From Pseudomonas sp. UBA4194 (GTDB lineage: Bacteria > Pseudomonadota > Gammaproteobacteria > Pseudomonadales > Pseudomonadaceae): a stretch of DNA of 41,676 bases. Made by a program: the position numbers and the translations under genes. The DNA lies in the NCBI RefSeq assembly GCF_002379585.1, contig NZ_DFUE01000088.1, positions 1-41,676 of the forward strand, written 5' to 3'. Below are positions 1-8,336 of this stretch, piece by piece (the first letter of the stretch is position 1; each line of letters begins with the position of its first letter). The notes below the pieces were generated by a model. That model was not told the DNA's origin and made no database searches. It saw nothing but the letters and a program-made list of their open reading frames with translations.

Positions 1-37
1 AAGTTAAAATTGCAGTGCAATTTTTTAACGCTGCTCA

Positions 38-113
38 GGGTGATTAGCTCAGTTGGTAGAGCGTCTGCCTTACGCGCAGAATGTCGGCGGTTCGAATCCA
101 TCATCACCCACCA
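38..113 (+). tRNA. tRNA-Val (anticodon TAC)
   Basis: The sequence folds as a full cloverleaf. The acceptor stem pairs GGGTGAT with ATCACCC, the T arm carries GGTTCGAATCC, and the anticodon TAC is at 71-73, reading GUA valine codons. CCA is encoded at 111-113. It is the first of three tRNA genes that appear to be co-transcribed; its promoter probably lies at or beyond the left window edge. Confidence 0.95.
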
Positions 114-164
114 CTCTTTTTAGCGAGTGTCTCTGTAATAAGAGAAGATGCTACGACGACCTAA

Positions 165-241
165 GCAGCGGTAGTTCAGTTGGTTAGAATACCGGCCTGT
201 CACGCCGGGGGTCGCGGGTTCGAGTCCCGTCCGCTGCGCCA
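165..241 (+). tRNA. tRNA-Asp (anticodon GTC), copy 1
   Basis: Acceptor stem GCAGCGG pairs with CCGCTGC, followed by discriminator G and encoded CCA. The anticodon GTC is at 199-201. The gene differs from the second copy at 336-412 by one base in the D loop (GTT versus GTC), so the pair looks like a local duplication kept almost identical. Confidence 0.95.
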
Positions 242-335
242 TTTTATGTACTGATTCGGTCCGCCGGGTCAGCGTTCAAGAAACTCGAAAGTTCTTGAGC
301 AACCTGTTTCAAACGGACGCAAGTCCGAGCGATAC

Positions 336-412
336 GCAGCGGTAGTTCAGTCGGTTAGAATACCGGCCTGTCACGCCGGGGGTCGCGGGTTCGAGTCCCG
401 TCCGCTGCGCCA
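336..412 (+). tRNA. tRNA-Asp (anticodon GTC), copy 2
   Basis: Same fold and anticodon (370-372) as the gene at 165-241, with encoded CCA at 410-412. The 94-base spacer between the two contains two small hairpins (around 274-299 and 314-327) that may help processing. A strong terminator follows at 457-481. Confidence 0.95.
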
Positions 413-456
413 TATAGAGCTTCGAGGCCCTTGAACTCCTTGAAGCAAACAAAGAG

Positions 457-481
457 AGCGACCTTCGGGTCGCTTTTTTTG
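457..481 (+). terminator. Rho-independent terminator of the tRNA-Val/Asp/Asp unit
   Basis: A 7-bp stem AGCGACC/GGTCGCT with a TTCG tetraloop is followed at once by eight T residues. It lies 45 bases after the last tRNA-Asp and most simply ends the tRNA transcript. Confidence 0.92.
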
Positions 482-543
482 TGGGCGCGATTTGATGTGT
501 CCGTTGTCCAAGGTTGCACCCCACCTTCCAGGTACTGCCCTCG

Positions 544-732
544 ATGAGCACCAAGAACCCCTGTATCAGCGTCTGCAAGTTTACCGACGATACGTGCATC
601 GCCTGCGGTCGCACCAAGCGCGAGTGCAAGGCCTGGAAGAAGATGGACAAGGATGAGCGGCGCGACGTCAACGCCGAGGCCGAGCAGCGCCTGCGGGCGC
701 TGAAAGGCGCCGGTAAGCGGAAAAAGAAATAA
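544..732 (+). CDS. DUF1289 family small cysteine-rich protein
   Basis: This 62-residue protein matches the DUF1289 family (YdhL-like) of proteobacteria. It opens with NPCISVCKF and has cysteines at 7, 11, 18, 21 and 28, an arrangement that suggests a bound metal; the C-terminus is a lysine-rich tail (GAGKRKKK). No function is established for the family. I chose the ATG at 544 because the family begins near this point; the frame stays open upstream to a TTG at 514 but that adds only an unconserved stretch. It is separated from rluB by about 120 bases and is probably its own unit. The metal-binding idea is inference. Confidence 0.85.
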   Translation: MSTKNPCISVCKFTDDTCIACGRTKRECKAWKKMDKDERRDVNAEAEQRLRALKGAGKRKKK

Positions 733-852
733 GCGCGCAAATATCGGCTAGGCTTGGGTGCGCAACGCTGTGGATGAGCGTATGATTCGCGACCCTCTGG
801 CGCGCCTGCGCCACGAGCAGCATTCAATTCGACCCACCGGGAGGTGCTTACG

Positions 853-2028
853 ATGAAAGATCTCGATCAGCAAGACGGCAGCCAGGAAATCGGCCCCGCC
901 GGCGAAAAACTGCAGAAAGTATTGGCCCGTATCGGCGTAGGTTCACGCCGTGACGTCGAGGCGTGGATCAGCGAAGGCCGTATCAAGGTCAACGCCAAGG
1001 TCGCGACCCTCGGCCAGCGCGTCGACCTGCACGATGCCATTACCGTCGACGGCAAGGTGATCAAGCGCGAAGAAGCCTCGGAAACCGTGCGCCGCGTCAT
1101 CATCTACAACAAGCCCGACGGCGAAATCTGCACCCGTGACGACCCGGAAGGTCGCCCGACCGTATTCGATCGCCTGCCGCGCCCACGCGAAGGCCGCTGG
1201 ATCAACGTCGGCCGCCTGGACATCAACACCACGGGCCTGCTGATGTTCACCACCGACGGTGAGCTGGCCAACCGCCTCATGCACCCCTCGTTCGAAATGG
1301 ACCGTGAGTACGCCGTGCGTGTACGCGGTGAAGTCGACGACGACATGCTGCTGCGCTTGAAGAATGGCGTGATTCTGGAAGACGGTCCGGCGCGTTTTAC
1401 CGACATCCAGGAAGCACCGGGCGGCGAAGGCTTCAACCATTGGTACCACTGCGTGGTGATGGAAGGCCGCAACCGTGAAGTGCGCCGTCTGTGGGAATCC
1501 CAGGGCTTGGTGGTCAGCCGCCTGAAGCGTGTGCGCTTCGGTCCGGTGTTTCTCAACTCCGACCTGCCCATGGGCCGTTGGCGCGAGCTGACCCAGGGCG
1601 AAGTCGACACCCTGAGCGCTGAAGTCGGCCTGGCTGCCGTGGCCATGCCCAGCATGACCACCAAGACCAAGGACAAACTGGAGCGCATGCAGCGCAAATC
1701 GTCGCGGCCGATGGGTCGTGGCGAGCGCGTGCGCACCTTGCGTCCTGCTCACGATGGCGCCCCTGCCAGCGAGGAGCGTCCGGCCCGCAAGCCGCGTGGC
1801 GATTCGGCTCCGCGCAAGGAAGGCGGTCGTGGCAGTGCCGTGGCCGAGCGTCCGGCGGACATGAACAAGCGTCCTGCCAAGCCGGCTGGGAAGCCAGGTG
1901 CCAAGCCTGCGGCCAAGCGTCCGGGTATCAAGCTGGTCGACGACGCGCCTTCGGGCAATCGTCGTGGTCCGGCGGCCGGCACGGGTCAGCGCCCTGGCTT
2001 CGGCCGTCGCAAGCCCAAGCCCGAATAA
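853..2028 (+). CDS. rluB: 23S rRNA pseudouridine(2605) synthase RluB
   Basis: RluB isomerises U2605 of 23S rRNA to pseudouridine during large-subunit assembly in the cytoplasm. The 391-residue protein has an N-terminal S4 RNA-binding domain (about residues 16-75, EKLQKVLARIGVGSRRDVEA) and the RsuA/RluB/E/F catalytic domain with the signature GRLDINTTGLL, whose Asp is the nucleophile in this family. After about residue 270 there is a long basic, Pro/Ala/Lys-rich low-complexity tail, probably disordered and RNA binding. The ATG at 853 is preceded by GGGAGGTG at a good distance; an in-frame GTG at 844 overlaps that ribosome binding site and is less likely. A hairpin terminator follows. Confidence 0.95.
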   Translation: MKDLDQQDGSQEIGPAGEKLQKVLARIGVGSRRDVEAWISEGRIKVNAKVATLGQRVDLHDAITVDGKVIKREEASETVRRVIIYNKPDGEICTRDDPEGRPTVFDRLPRPREGRWINVGRLDINTTGLLMFTTDGELANRLMHPSFEMDREYAVRVRGEVDDDMLLRLKNGVILEDGPARFTDIQEAPGGEGFNHWYHCVVMEGRNREVRRLWESQGLVVSRLKRVRFGPVFLNSDLPMGRWRELTQGEVDTLSAEVGLAAVAMPSMTTKTKDKLERMQRKSSRPMGRGERVRTLRPAHDGAPASEERPARKPRGDSAPRKEGGRGSAVAERPADMNKRPAKPAGKPGAKPAAKRPGIKLVDDAPSGNRRGPAAGTGQRPGFGRRKPKPE

Positions 2029-2048
2029 GCAGCCCTGATGTGAAGGAG

Positions 2049-2077
2049 CGCCAGCCATCGAGCTGGCGTTTCCTTTT
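2049..2077 (+). terminator. Probable terminator after rluB
   Basis: A 7-bp stem CGCCAGC/GCTGGCG with a 6-base loop is followed by TTTCCTTTT. It lies 20 bases after the rluB stop codon. Confidence 0.75.
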
Positions 2078-2104
2078 GGGGTATCCGTGCGGGCTTATGT
2101 GCAA

Positions 2105-2131
2105 GCCGGTGCTACCCGCGATGGGGGCCTT
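2105..2131. repeat. Degenerate REP-like fragment
   Basis: The piece GCTACCCGCGATGGGGGCC resembles half of the REP palindromes that occur intact at 8272, 8491 and 29617. Here the pairing half is eroded, so it is probably an old remnant. Confidence 0.4.
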
Positions 2132-2182
2132 CACAGACACCCCATCAACCCCCCCGACTCACCGAACAAGTGACACCCTCCG

Positions 2183-3565
2183 ATGACCGAACACACCCAG
2201 CTCAAGCGCGGCCTGAAAAACCGCCATATCCAACTGATCGCCCTGGGCGGCGCCATCGGTACCGGGTTGTTCCTGGGCTCGGCCGGCGTGCTGAAATCCG
2301 CCGGCCCCTCGATGATCCTGGGCTACGCCATTTGCGGCTTCATTGCTTTTCTGATTATGCGCCAGCTCGGCGAGATGATCGTCGAAGAGCCGGTGGCCGG
2401 CTCCTTCAGCCATTTTGCCCATAACTACTGGGGCGGCTTCGCCGGCTTTCTGTCCGGCTGGAACTGCTGGGTGCTGTATATCCTGGTAGGCATGTCCGAG
2501 TTGACCGCCGTGGGCAAATACGTGCACTACTGGTGGCCGGAAATACCCACCTGGGTATCGGCGGCGGTGTTCTTCGTGATGATCAATGCCATCAACCTGG
2601 CCAACGTCAAAGTCTTCGGCGAGGCCGAGTTCTGGTTCGCCATCATCAAGGTGGCCGCGATCGTTGGCATGATCGCGCTGGGCAGCTATCTGCTGGTCAG
2701 CGGCCATGGCGGCCCGCAGGGGTCGGTCAGCAACCTCTGGAGCCACGGCGGTTTCTTTCCGAACGGCGTAAGTGGGCTGGTGATGGCCCTGGCAATCATC
2801 ATGTTCTCCTTCGGCGGCCTGGAAATGCTCGGCTTCACTGCGGCCGAAGCCGACAGCCCCCGCACGGTGATTCCCAAGGCGATCAACCAGGTGATCTATC
2901 GCATTCTGATCTTCTACATCGGCGCTCTGGTGGTGCTGTTGTCGTTGACGCCCTGGGACGCCCTGTTGGGTACCCTCAACGCCTCGGGCGATGCCTACAG
3001 CGGCAGCCCGTTCGTGCAGGTGTTCGCCATGCTGGGCAGCGATACGGCCGCTCATGTACTGAATTTCGTGGTGCTGACGGCCGCACTGTCGGTCTACAAC
3101 AGCGGTACCTATTGCAACAGTCGCATGTTGCTGGGCATGGCTGAACAGGGCGATGCGCCTCGCGCACTGGCCAAGGTCGACAGCCGTGGTGTGCCCGTGC
3201 GCGCCTTGCTGGTGTCGGCGGCGATCACGCTGGTGGCCGTAGCGCTGAACTACTTCGTGCCGCAGAACGCCCTCGAAATGCTGATGTCTCTGGTAGTCGC
3301 CACCTTGGTGATCAACTGGGCGATGATCAGCTACTCGCACCTCACGTTTCGCCAGCACTTGCGCAGCAAGGGCCAGCAGCCGCTGTTCAAGGCGCTGTGG
3401 TACCCCTACGGCAACTACCTGTGCCTGGCGTTCGTGGTGTTCATCCTGGGTATCATGTTGCTGATTCCGGGGATCAATCGCTCGGTCTACGCGATCCCGA
3501 TCTGGGTGATCGTCATGTGGTTGTGCTACCGCGCCAAGCAACGCAACACCCTGGGCAATCGTTGA
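2183..3565 (+). CDS. aroP: Aromatic amino acid permease, APC superfamily
   Basis: This 460-residue inner-membrane protein is very similar throughout to E. coli AroP, which imports phenylalanine, tyrosine and tryptophan by proton symport. It begins LKRGLKNRHIQLIALGGAIG and carries the family's first-helix glycine motif GGAIGTGLFLG, the loop FGEAEFWFAIIKV, and about 12 hydrophobic segments. Pseudomonads carry several paralogues in this family, so the substrate range could be narrower or include other neutral amino acids. It stands alone, with a weak ribosome binding site, and arfB follows 28 bases later on the same strand, so the two may share a transcript. Confidence 0.9.
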   Translation: MTEHTQLKRGLKNRHIQLIALGGAIGTGLFLGSAGVLKSAGPSMILGYAICGFIAFLIMRQLGEMIVEEPVAGSFSHFAHNYWGGFAGFLSGWNCWVLYILVGMSELTAVGKYVHYWWPEIPTWVSAAVFFVMINAINLANVKVFGEAEFWFAIIKVAAIVGMIALGSYLLVSGHGGPQGSVSNLWSHGGFFPNGVSGLVMALAIIMFSFGGLEMLGFTAAEADSPRTVIPKAINQVIYRILIFYIGALVVLLSLTPWDALLGTLNASGDAYSGSPFVQVFAMLGSDTAAHVLNFVVLTAALSVYNSGTYCNSRMLLGMAEQGDAPRALAKVDSRGVPVRALLVSAAITLVAVALNYFVPQNALEMLMSLVVATLVINWAMISYSHLTFRQHLRSKGQQPLFKALWYPYGNYLCLAFVVFILGIMLLIPGINRSVYAIPIWVIVMWLCYRAKQRNTLGNR

Positions 3566-3593
3566 CAGGCTGATTCACTCCGAGGTCTTAGAG

Positions 3594-4007
3594 ATGCTGG
3601 AAATTTCCAATGCCGTTCAGGTGCCCGACGCCGAGATCGAGCTGAGCGCCATCCGTGCCCAGGGTGCGGGTGGACAGAACGTCAACAAGGTTTCCAGCGC
3701 GATGCACCTGCGTTTCGATATCAATGCATCGTCCCTGCCGCCGTTCTACAAGGAGCGGCTGCTGGCCTTGCGCGACAGCCGCATCACCGGTGACGGGGTG
3801 ATCGTGATCAAGGCCCAGCAATACCGGACGCAGGAGCAGAACCGCGCCGATGCCCTGGAACGGCTGCGGGAGTTGATCCTGGCGGCGACCAAGGTCGAGA
3901 AGAAGCGCCGCCCCACCAAGCCCACCCTGGGCTCCAAGACACGGCGCCTGGAAGGCAAGACCAAGCGCGGGGCGATCAAGGCCAACCGCGGACGAGTGGA
4001 TTTCTAG
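3594..4007 (+). CDS. arfB: Alternative ribosome-rescue factor ArfB
   Basis: ArfB (YaeJ) is a codon-independent peptidyl-tRNA hydrolase that frees ribosomes stalled on mRNAs without a stop codon. The 137-residue protein has the release-factor catalytic motif GGQ within RAQGAGGQNVNKVSS (about residues 22-36). It lacks the codon-recognition domains of RF1/RF2 and ends in a long basic tail (KKRRPTKP, KTRRLEGKTKRGAIKANRGR) that in this family inserts into the empty mRNA channel. Length and layout are typical. GAGG lies about 10 bases before the ATG. It follows aroP closely and converges on the MFS gene, whose stop is 13 bases away. Confidence 0.95.
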   Translation: MLEISNAVQVPDAEIELSAIRAQGAGGQNVNKVSSAMHLRFDINASSLPPFYKERLLALRDSRITGDGVIVIKAQQYRTQEQNRADALERLRELILAATKVEKKRRPTKPTLGSKTRRLEGKTKRGAIKANRGRVDF

Positions 4008-4019
4008 GTCATTGCGCCT

Positions 4020-5222
4020 TCAGACCAGCTTGTCCTCGGGTGGCGGCAGTTGCGCGGCCTGCTTGTACAGATAGACCGTCAGCCCCAGCCCGGACAGCGC
4101 GGCCACCGCGGCAAACAGGAAGATCGAGCTGAAGCCGTAGCCCGACGCGATCGCCCCCGCCACCGGTCCGGTGATGCCCAGCGACATATCGATGAACAGG
4201 GAGTAGGCACCCACCGCTGCGCCGCGGCTGGAGGCGGGCACTAGGTTCACGGCTTCCACGCCCAGGGCGGGGAACACCAGGGAAAAGCCGAAGCCGGTCA
4301 ATGCTGCGCCTGCCAGCGCCAGCTCCTGATTAGGCGCCAGCCATAGCAGCAGCAGCCCCAGGGCTTCCACGCTGAGGCAGGCGATGGCGACGCGAAAGCC
4401 GCCAAGCCGGTTGATCAGGTTGCCGAACAGCAAGCGTGCGCAGATGAAGCTGGCACCGAACAGGCTCAAGCACAGCGCGGCGTTGTCCCAATGGTTGCTG
4501 GCGTAGTACAGGGTGATGAAGGTGGCGATGGTGCCGAAGCCGATGCCGCCCAGGGCCAGACCGGTACCGTGGGGCAACACCCGGCCCAGCACATGCAGGA
4601 AGGGCAGGCGGACGCCTGCGACGATGGCGGCAGCGGTCTTGTTCCAGGCCAGGGCGATACCCAGGCCGGCGAGCAGGATGATGCTGACGCCCATGCTCCA
4701 CAGTCCCAGGTACTTGACCATGACGACGCCCAGCGGGGCGCCGATCGCCAGCGCCCCGTAGCTGGCAATGCCGTTCCAGGAAATCACCTTGGCGGTATTC
4801 GCCGCGCCTACCCGGCCAATGCCCCAGCCGATGGAGCCGGAGCCCACCAGGCTTTCCGCGGCGCCGAGCAGTATGCGCCCCACCAGCAATGTACCCAGGC
4901 TGAGCATCGGCCAGCTCTGCAGCCACCCCGACAGTAGCATCAGCACACCGCTGCCGCCGCAGCCGAACAGCCCGTAGATCACCGCTTTCTTGCTGCCCAG
5001 GTTGTCGATGATCTTGCTGGCCTGTGGCCGGCTGAGCAGGGTGGCAAGGTATTGCACGCTGATCACCAGGCCCGCGACCACCGCACCGAAGCCCAGGTCG
5101 CTGTGGACGTAACCCGGCAGTACCGCCAGGGGGATGCCGATGCTCAGATAGCCGATGAAGGTGAACAGGACAATGGAAACGACTTGCAGCGTGACCGCCA
5201 GCGGGCGCTCTGATTGAGGCAT
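4020..5222 (-). CDS. MFS transporter, YhhS family
   Basis: This 400-residue protein has 12 predicted membrane segments and is close to E. coli YhhS in several blocks: LAVLPGYVHSDLGF, VISVQYLATLLSRP, VISWNGIASYGALAIGAPLG and GFSLVFPALGVEAV. YhhS-type proteins belong to the drug/sugar-efflux side of the major facilitator superfamily and their physiological substrate is not settled. I chose the ATG at 5222 (MPQSERPLAVTLQ) because homology begins there; a TTG further upstream at 5288 would add 22 unconserved residues. It converges with arfB and has no co-transcribed partner that would hint at a substrate. Confidence 0.88.
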   Translation of the reverse strand: MPQSERPLAVTLQVVSIVLFTFIGYLSIGIPLAVLPGYVHSDLGFGAVVAGLVISVQYLATLLSRPQASKIIDNLGSKKAVIYGLFGCGGSGVLMLLSGWLQSWPMLSLGTLLVGRILLGAAESLVGSGSIGWGIGRVGAANTAKVISWNGIASYGALAIGAPLGVVMVKYLGLWSMGVSIILLAGLGIALAWNKTAAAIVAGVRLPFLHVLGRVLPHGTGLALGGIGFGTIATFITLYYASNHWDNAALCLSLFGASFICARLLFGNLINRLGGFRVAIACLSVEALGLLLLWLAPNQELALAGAALTGFGFSLVFPALGVEAVNLVPASSRGAAVGAYSLFIDMSLGITGPVAGAIASGYGFSSIFLFAAVAALSGLGLTVYLYKQAAQLPPPEDKLV

Positions 5223-5403
5223 GGGTATATCCGGACGAAAAGCGGGGGGAGAGGGCGTGGTGCTTATGATAAAGGCGTGCGCCGGCAAAGTGGGCGGATA
5301 ACGCGGATTTTATGTTCGCTTGGGACGCAGTCCTGGCGCCTGGAGCGGTGTGGGAATCGGGCCGTTGGCCGCTGCGCTTCCCACGCCGCCTGACAGAGGC
5401 GTA

Positions 5404-5538
5404 TCAGCCTTCGCGCTGATCGCTGGGCTTGTCCTTGCTTTCATCGTGGCCATCAGGCTTGTGGCTGGCCGATTGGGTGGGTGCAGGCTGCTGCGGTTGG
5501 TGCAGGCTTGGGAAGGGGAGGTTTGGGATTTCGTGCAT
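5404..5538 (-). CDS. Small proline-rich ORF (44 residues)
   Basis: The frame starts MHEIPNLPFPSLHQPQQPAP and ends in a charged tail (GHDESKDKPSDQREG). It is preceded by a strong ribosome binding site, GAGGAG, 7 bases before the ATG at 5538. It has no membrane segment or recognisable domain. The good ribosome binding site and the low-complexity, disordered character argue for a real short protein, but I cannot assign a family. It sits between the MFS gene and the DUF2790 gene, all on the same strand, with a 9-bp hairpin (5579-5601) upstream. Confidence 0.5.
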   Translation of the reverse strand: MHEIPNLPFPSLHQPQQPAPTQSASHKPDGHDESKDKPSDQREG

Positions 5539-5578
5539 CTTCTGCGCTCCTCGCAAGTGCTGTTGGGTTGAGTGGACA

Positions 5579-5601
5579 GCGCCCTGATTGTGTCAGGGCG
5601 C
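5579..5601. other. Perfect 9-bp hairpin between two small genes
   Basis: GCGCCCTGA and TCAGGGCGC are separated by 5 bases. There is no T run on either side, so it is not a classical terminator. It could be an operator, an mRNA stabiliser at the 3' end of the DUF2790 gene, or a leader element for the 44-residue ORF. Confidence 0.5.
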
Positions 5602-5664
5602 GGGCAGGATACCCCAGGTTGCATGACAGTTTGGGGATAATCGACCCGGGTCGCCAGGCAATCC

Positions 5665-5925
5665 CTAGCCGTTCGAGCACCCATTGCCCATGATCCGGTA
5701 CTCCAGGATATGCCGCGTGCCCTGGGAATCTTCGTAGGTCATGCGCGCCGGGACCACGGCGCAGACGTTGGGCACATCGCTCTGGGAGATCACTCGGGCA
5801 ATATCAAGGTGCTGAGCGTAGTCATACTGTTCTACAGCAATGTTCTGGGCAGTTTCAGTTGTCGCTTCCTCGGCCACGGCGATGCTGCTCATGCCAATCA
5901 GCGCAAGTACGATCAGGGATTTCAT
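5665..5925 (-). CDS. DUF2790 family secreted small protein
   Basis: This 86-residue protein has a signal peptide (about residues 1-18, ending AVA) and a C-terminal DUF2790 domain with the characteristic MTYEDSQGTRHILEYRIMG and a closing GNGC. The family is largely confined to Pseudomonas, where many paralogues occur and function is unknown. It is probably periplasmic, and the two cysteines (in NVCAVV and GNGC) could form a disulfide. The ATG at 5925 follows a plausible AGGT ribosome binding site. It is divergent from acsA with about 360 bases between them. Confidence 0.85.
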   Translation of the reverse strand: MKSLIVLALIGMSSIAVAEEATTETAQNIAVEQYDYAQHLDIARVISQSDVPNVCAVVPARMTYEDSQGTRHILEYRIMGNGCSNG

Positions 5926-6289
5926 TCAGGTTTACCTGTTTTCTTACAGTCGTGAAGGGGCACGCGACCCTTGTGAGGCCACGTGTGAAGCTTGAGAGTT
6001 GGGAAGTTGGGTTCAACGTGCCTTCGTGGGGGCGTGTTGCCAGTGTCGAACCTGTTGCCGTTGCTGGCGAGGTGGATTCTAGGCCTGGGGTCGGCGAGCA
6101 AACAGAGCGGGTTTGGATAAACTGTTTTATCGGAAGTAGTAACAATCCGTATCCGGCAGTTTCGACCGGTCGCCCAGCGTTGCTATCGCGCCGGGGCAGG
6201 CCGTTACTACCATCGTCGAATGGTTCCGTGGCGCAGATACCCTTACAACACGGTCATACAACAACAACTATCGAACCGAGGTGAGAAAG
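5926..6289 (+). promoter_or_regulatory. Divergent control region and leader of acsA
   Basis: This 364-base gap separates the DUF2790 gene from acsA and holds no convincing gene. It contains an exact inverted repeat GTAGTAAC (6136-6143) / GTTACTAC (6203-6210) with about 60 bases between the arms, a candidate operator. It also contains AACAACAA (6260-6267), a fit to the AANAANAA catabolite motif bound by Hfq/Crc in pseudomonads, 22 bases before the acsA start. The acsA ribosome binding site is GAGGTGAG. In other pseudomonads acsA is activated by the CrbSR (MxtR/ErdR) two-component system; I cannot confirm a binding site here. Confidence 0.5.
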
Positions 6290-8251
6290 ATGAGTGCGGC
6301 TTCCCTGTATCCCGTTCGTCCTGAAGTGGCAGCGACCACCCTGACCGATGAAGCGAACTACAAGGCCATGTACCAGCAGTCAGTCGTCAACCCGGACGGT
6401 TTCTGGCGCGAGCAGGCTCAGCGCCTCGATTGGATCAAGCCCTTCACCAAGGTCAAGCAAACCTCGTTCGACGATCACCATGTCGACATCAAGTGGTTCG
6501 CCGATGGCACCCTGAACGTTTCCTACAACTGCCTGGATCGCCATCTGGCCGAGCGCGGCGACCAGGTCGCCATCATCTGGGAGGGCGACGACCCTTCCGA
6601 AAGCCGTCACATCACCTATCGCCAACTGCATGAAGAAGTCTGCAAGTTTGCCAACGCTCTGCGTGGCCAGGACGTGCACCGCGGCGACGTGGTGACCCTG
6701 TACATGCCGATGATCCCCGAGGCGGTGGTGGCCATGCTGGCCTGTACGCGCATCGGCGCGGTGCACTCGGTGGTGTTCGGCGGGTTCTCGCCGGAGGCAC
6801 TGGCCGGTCGCATCATCGACTGTCAATCCAAGGTGGTCATCACGGCCGACGAAGGCTTGCGCGGCGGCAAGAAGACCGCGCTCAAGGCCAACGTCGACCG
6901 CGCCCTGACCAACCCGGAAACCAGCAGCGTGCAGAAAGTCATCGTGTGCAAGCGCACCGGTGGCGACATCGAATGGAACCGCCATCGCGACATCTGGTAC
7001 CACGCCCTGCTGGAAGTCGCCTCCAGCACCTGCGCGCCCAAGGAGATGGGTGCCGAGGAAGCGCTGTTCATCCTCTACACCTCCGGCTCCACCGGCAAGC
7101 CGAAAGGCGTGCTGCACACCACTGGCGGTTACCTGCTGTATGCCGCGTTGACCCATGAACGGGTGTTCGACTACAAGCCCGGCGACATCTACTGGTGCAC
7201 CGCCGACGTGGGTTGGGTCACCGGCCACAGCTATATCGTCTACGGCCCGCTGGCCAATGGGGCTACCACGCTGCTGTTCGAAGGCGTGCCGAACTACCCC
7301 GACATCACCCGCCTGTCCAAGATCATCGACAAGCACAAGGTCAATATCCTCTACACCGCGCCCACCGCCATTCGCTCGATGATGGCCGAGGGCACCAAGG
7401 CCGTGGAGGGCGCCGACGGGTCCAGCCTGCGCCTGCTGGGATCGGTGGGTGAGCCGATCAACCCGGAAGCCTGGAGCTGGTACTACAACACCGTGGGCAA
7501 GCAGAACTGCCCGATCGTCGACACCTGGTGGCAGACCGAAACCGGCGGCATCCTGATCAGCCCCTTGCCTGGCGCCATTGGCCTCAAGCCTGGCTCGGCG
7601 ACCAAGCCGTTCTTCGGCGTCGTGCCGGCGCTGGTGGACAACCTGGGCAACCTGATCGAGGGGGCGGCCGAAGGCAATCTGGTCATCCTCGATTCCTGGC
7701 CAGGCCAGTCGCGCTCGCTGTACGGCGATCATGACCGCTTCGTCGATACCTACTTCAAGACCTTTCGCGGCATGTACTTCACCGGCGATGGCGCGCGCCG
7801 CGACGAGGATGGTTACTACTGGATCACCGGCCGGGTCGACGACGTGCTCAACGTGTCCGGCCACCGCATGGGTACCGCCGAAATCGAAAGCGCCATGGTC
7901 GCGCATCCCAAGGTGGCCGAAGCCGCGGTGGTGGGCGTGCCTCACGATCTCAAGGGGCAGGGCATCTATGTCTATGTCACGCTCAATGGCGGTGAAGAGC
8001 CCAGCGAAGCGCTGCGCATCGAGCTGAAGAACTGGGTGCGCAAGGAGATCGGTCCGATTGCCTCGCCGGACGTGATTCAGTGGGCGCCAGGATTGCCCAA
8101 GACCCGCTCCGGCAAGATCATGCGGCGCATCCTGCGCAAGATCGCCACGTCCGAATACGACGCGCTGGGGGATATTTCGACGCTGGCCGATCCTGGTGTG
8201 GTGCAGCACCTGATCGATACCCACAAGGAGATGCAGCGGGCGTCGGCATAG
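6290..8251 (+). CDS. acsA: Acetyl-coenzyme A synthetase
   Basis: AcsA activates acetate with ATP to acetyl-AMP and transfers it to CoA, the high-affinity route for acetate use. The 653-residue length is standard. It shows the adenylate-forming P-loop YTSGSTGKPKG, the A5 region WWQTETGGI, the hinge region GRVDDVLNVSGHRMGT, and the C-terminal PKTRSGKIMRRILRKI with the conserved acetylatable lysine at residue 609. The ATG at 6290 is preceded by GAGGTGAG. It is monocistronic: REP elements follow. Catabolite repression through Crc/Hfq is suggested by the leader motif at 6260. Pseudomonads often have a second acs gene, so the paralogue number is not certain. Confidence 0.96.
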   Translation: MSAASLYPVRPEVAATTLTDEANYKAMYQQSVVNPDGFWREQAQRLDWIKPFTKVKQTSFDDHHVDIKWFADGTLNVSYNCLDRHLAERGDQVAIIWEGDDPSESRHITYRQLHEEVCKFANALRGQDVHRGDVVTLYMPMIPEAVVAMLACTRIGAVHSVVFGGFSPEALAGRIIDCQSKVVITADEGLRGGKKTALKANVDRALTNPETSSVQKVIVCKRTGGDIEWNRHRDIWYHALLEVASSTCAPKEMGAEEALFILYTSGSTGKPKGVLHTTGGYLLYAALTHERVFDYKPGDIYWCTADVGWVTGHSYIVYGPLANGATTLLFEGVPNYPDITRLSKIIDKHKVNILYTAPTAIRSMMAEGTKAVEGADGSSLRLLGSVGEPINPEAWSWYYNTVGKQNCPIVDTWWQTETGGILISPLPGAIGLKPGSATKPFFGVVPALVDNLGNLIEGAAEGNLVILDSWPGQSRSLYGDHDRFVDTYFKTFRGMYFTGDGARRDEDGYYWITGRVDDVLNVSGHRMGTAEIESAMVAHPKVAEAAVVGVPHDLKGQGIYVYVTLNGGEEPSEALRIELKNWVRKEIGPIASPDVIQWAPGLPKTRSGKIMRRILRKIATSEYDALGDISTLADPGVVQHLIDTHKEMQRASA

Positions 8252-8271
8252 GTCGGTACCGCGGCGATCCC

Positions 8272-8299
8272 ATCGCGGGTAGAACCCGCTCCCACAGGG
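8272..8299. repeat. REP element, first of a flanking pair
   Basis: ATCGCGGGTAGAACCCGCTC is a short palindrome followed by the typical tail CCCACAGG. It is 20 bases downstream of acsA and in opposite orientation to the REP at 8491-8525, so the two can pair as in REPIN elements. Confidence 0.8.
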
Positions 8300-8336
8300 G
8301 GGGCTTCACCGGGGCGGACATCCTGGTGATTCACCT

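Noticed and set aside
309..827. A 172-codon minus-strand frame over the tRNA-Asp gene and the DUF1289 gene.
   Set aside because: It runs through a tRNA gene and a strong terminator, and its sequence is low complexity.
5859..6284. A 141-codon plus-strand frame before acsA.
   Set aside because: It starts inside the signal-peptide region of the DUF2790 gene, has no good ribosome binding site or domain, and overlaps the acsA leader.
6380..8224. A 614-codon open frame on the minus strand opposite acsA.
   Set aside because: Same reasoning: it mirrors acsA codon bias and carries no recognisable motif.
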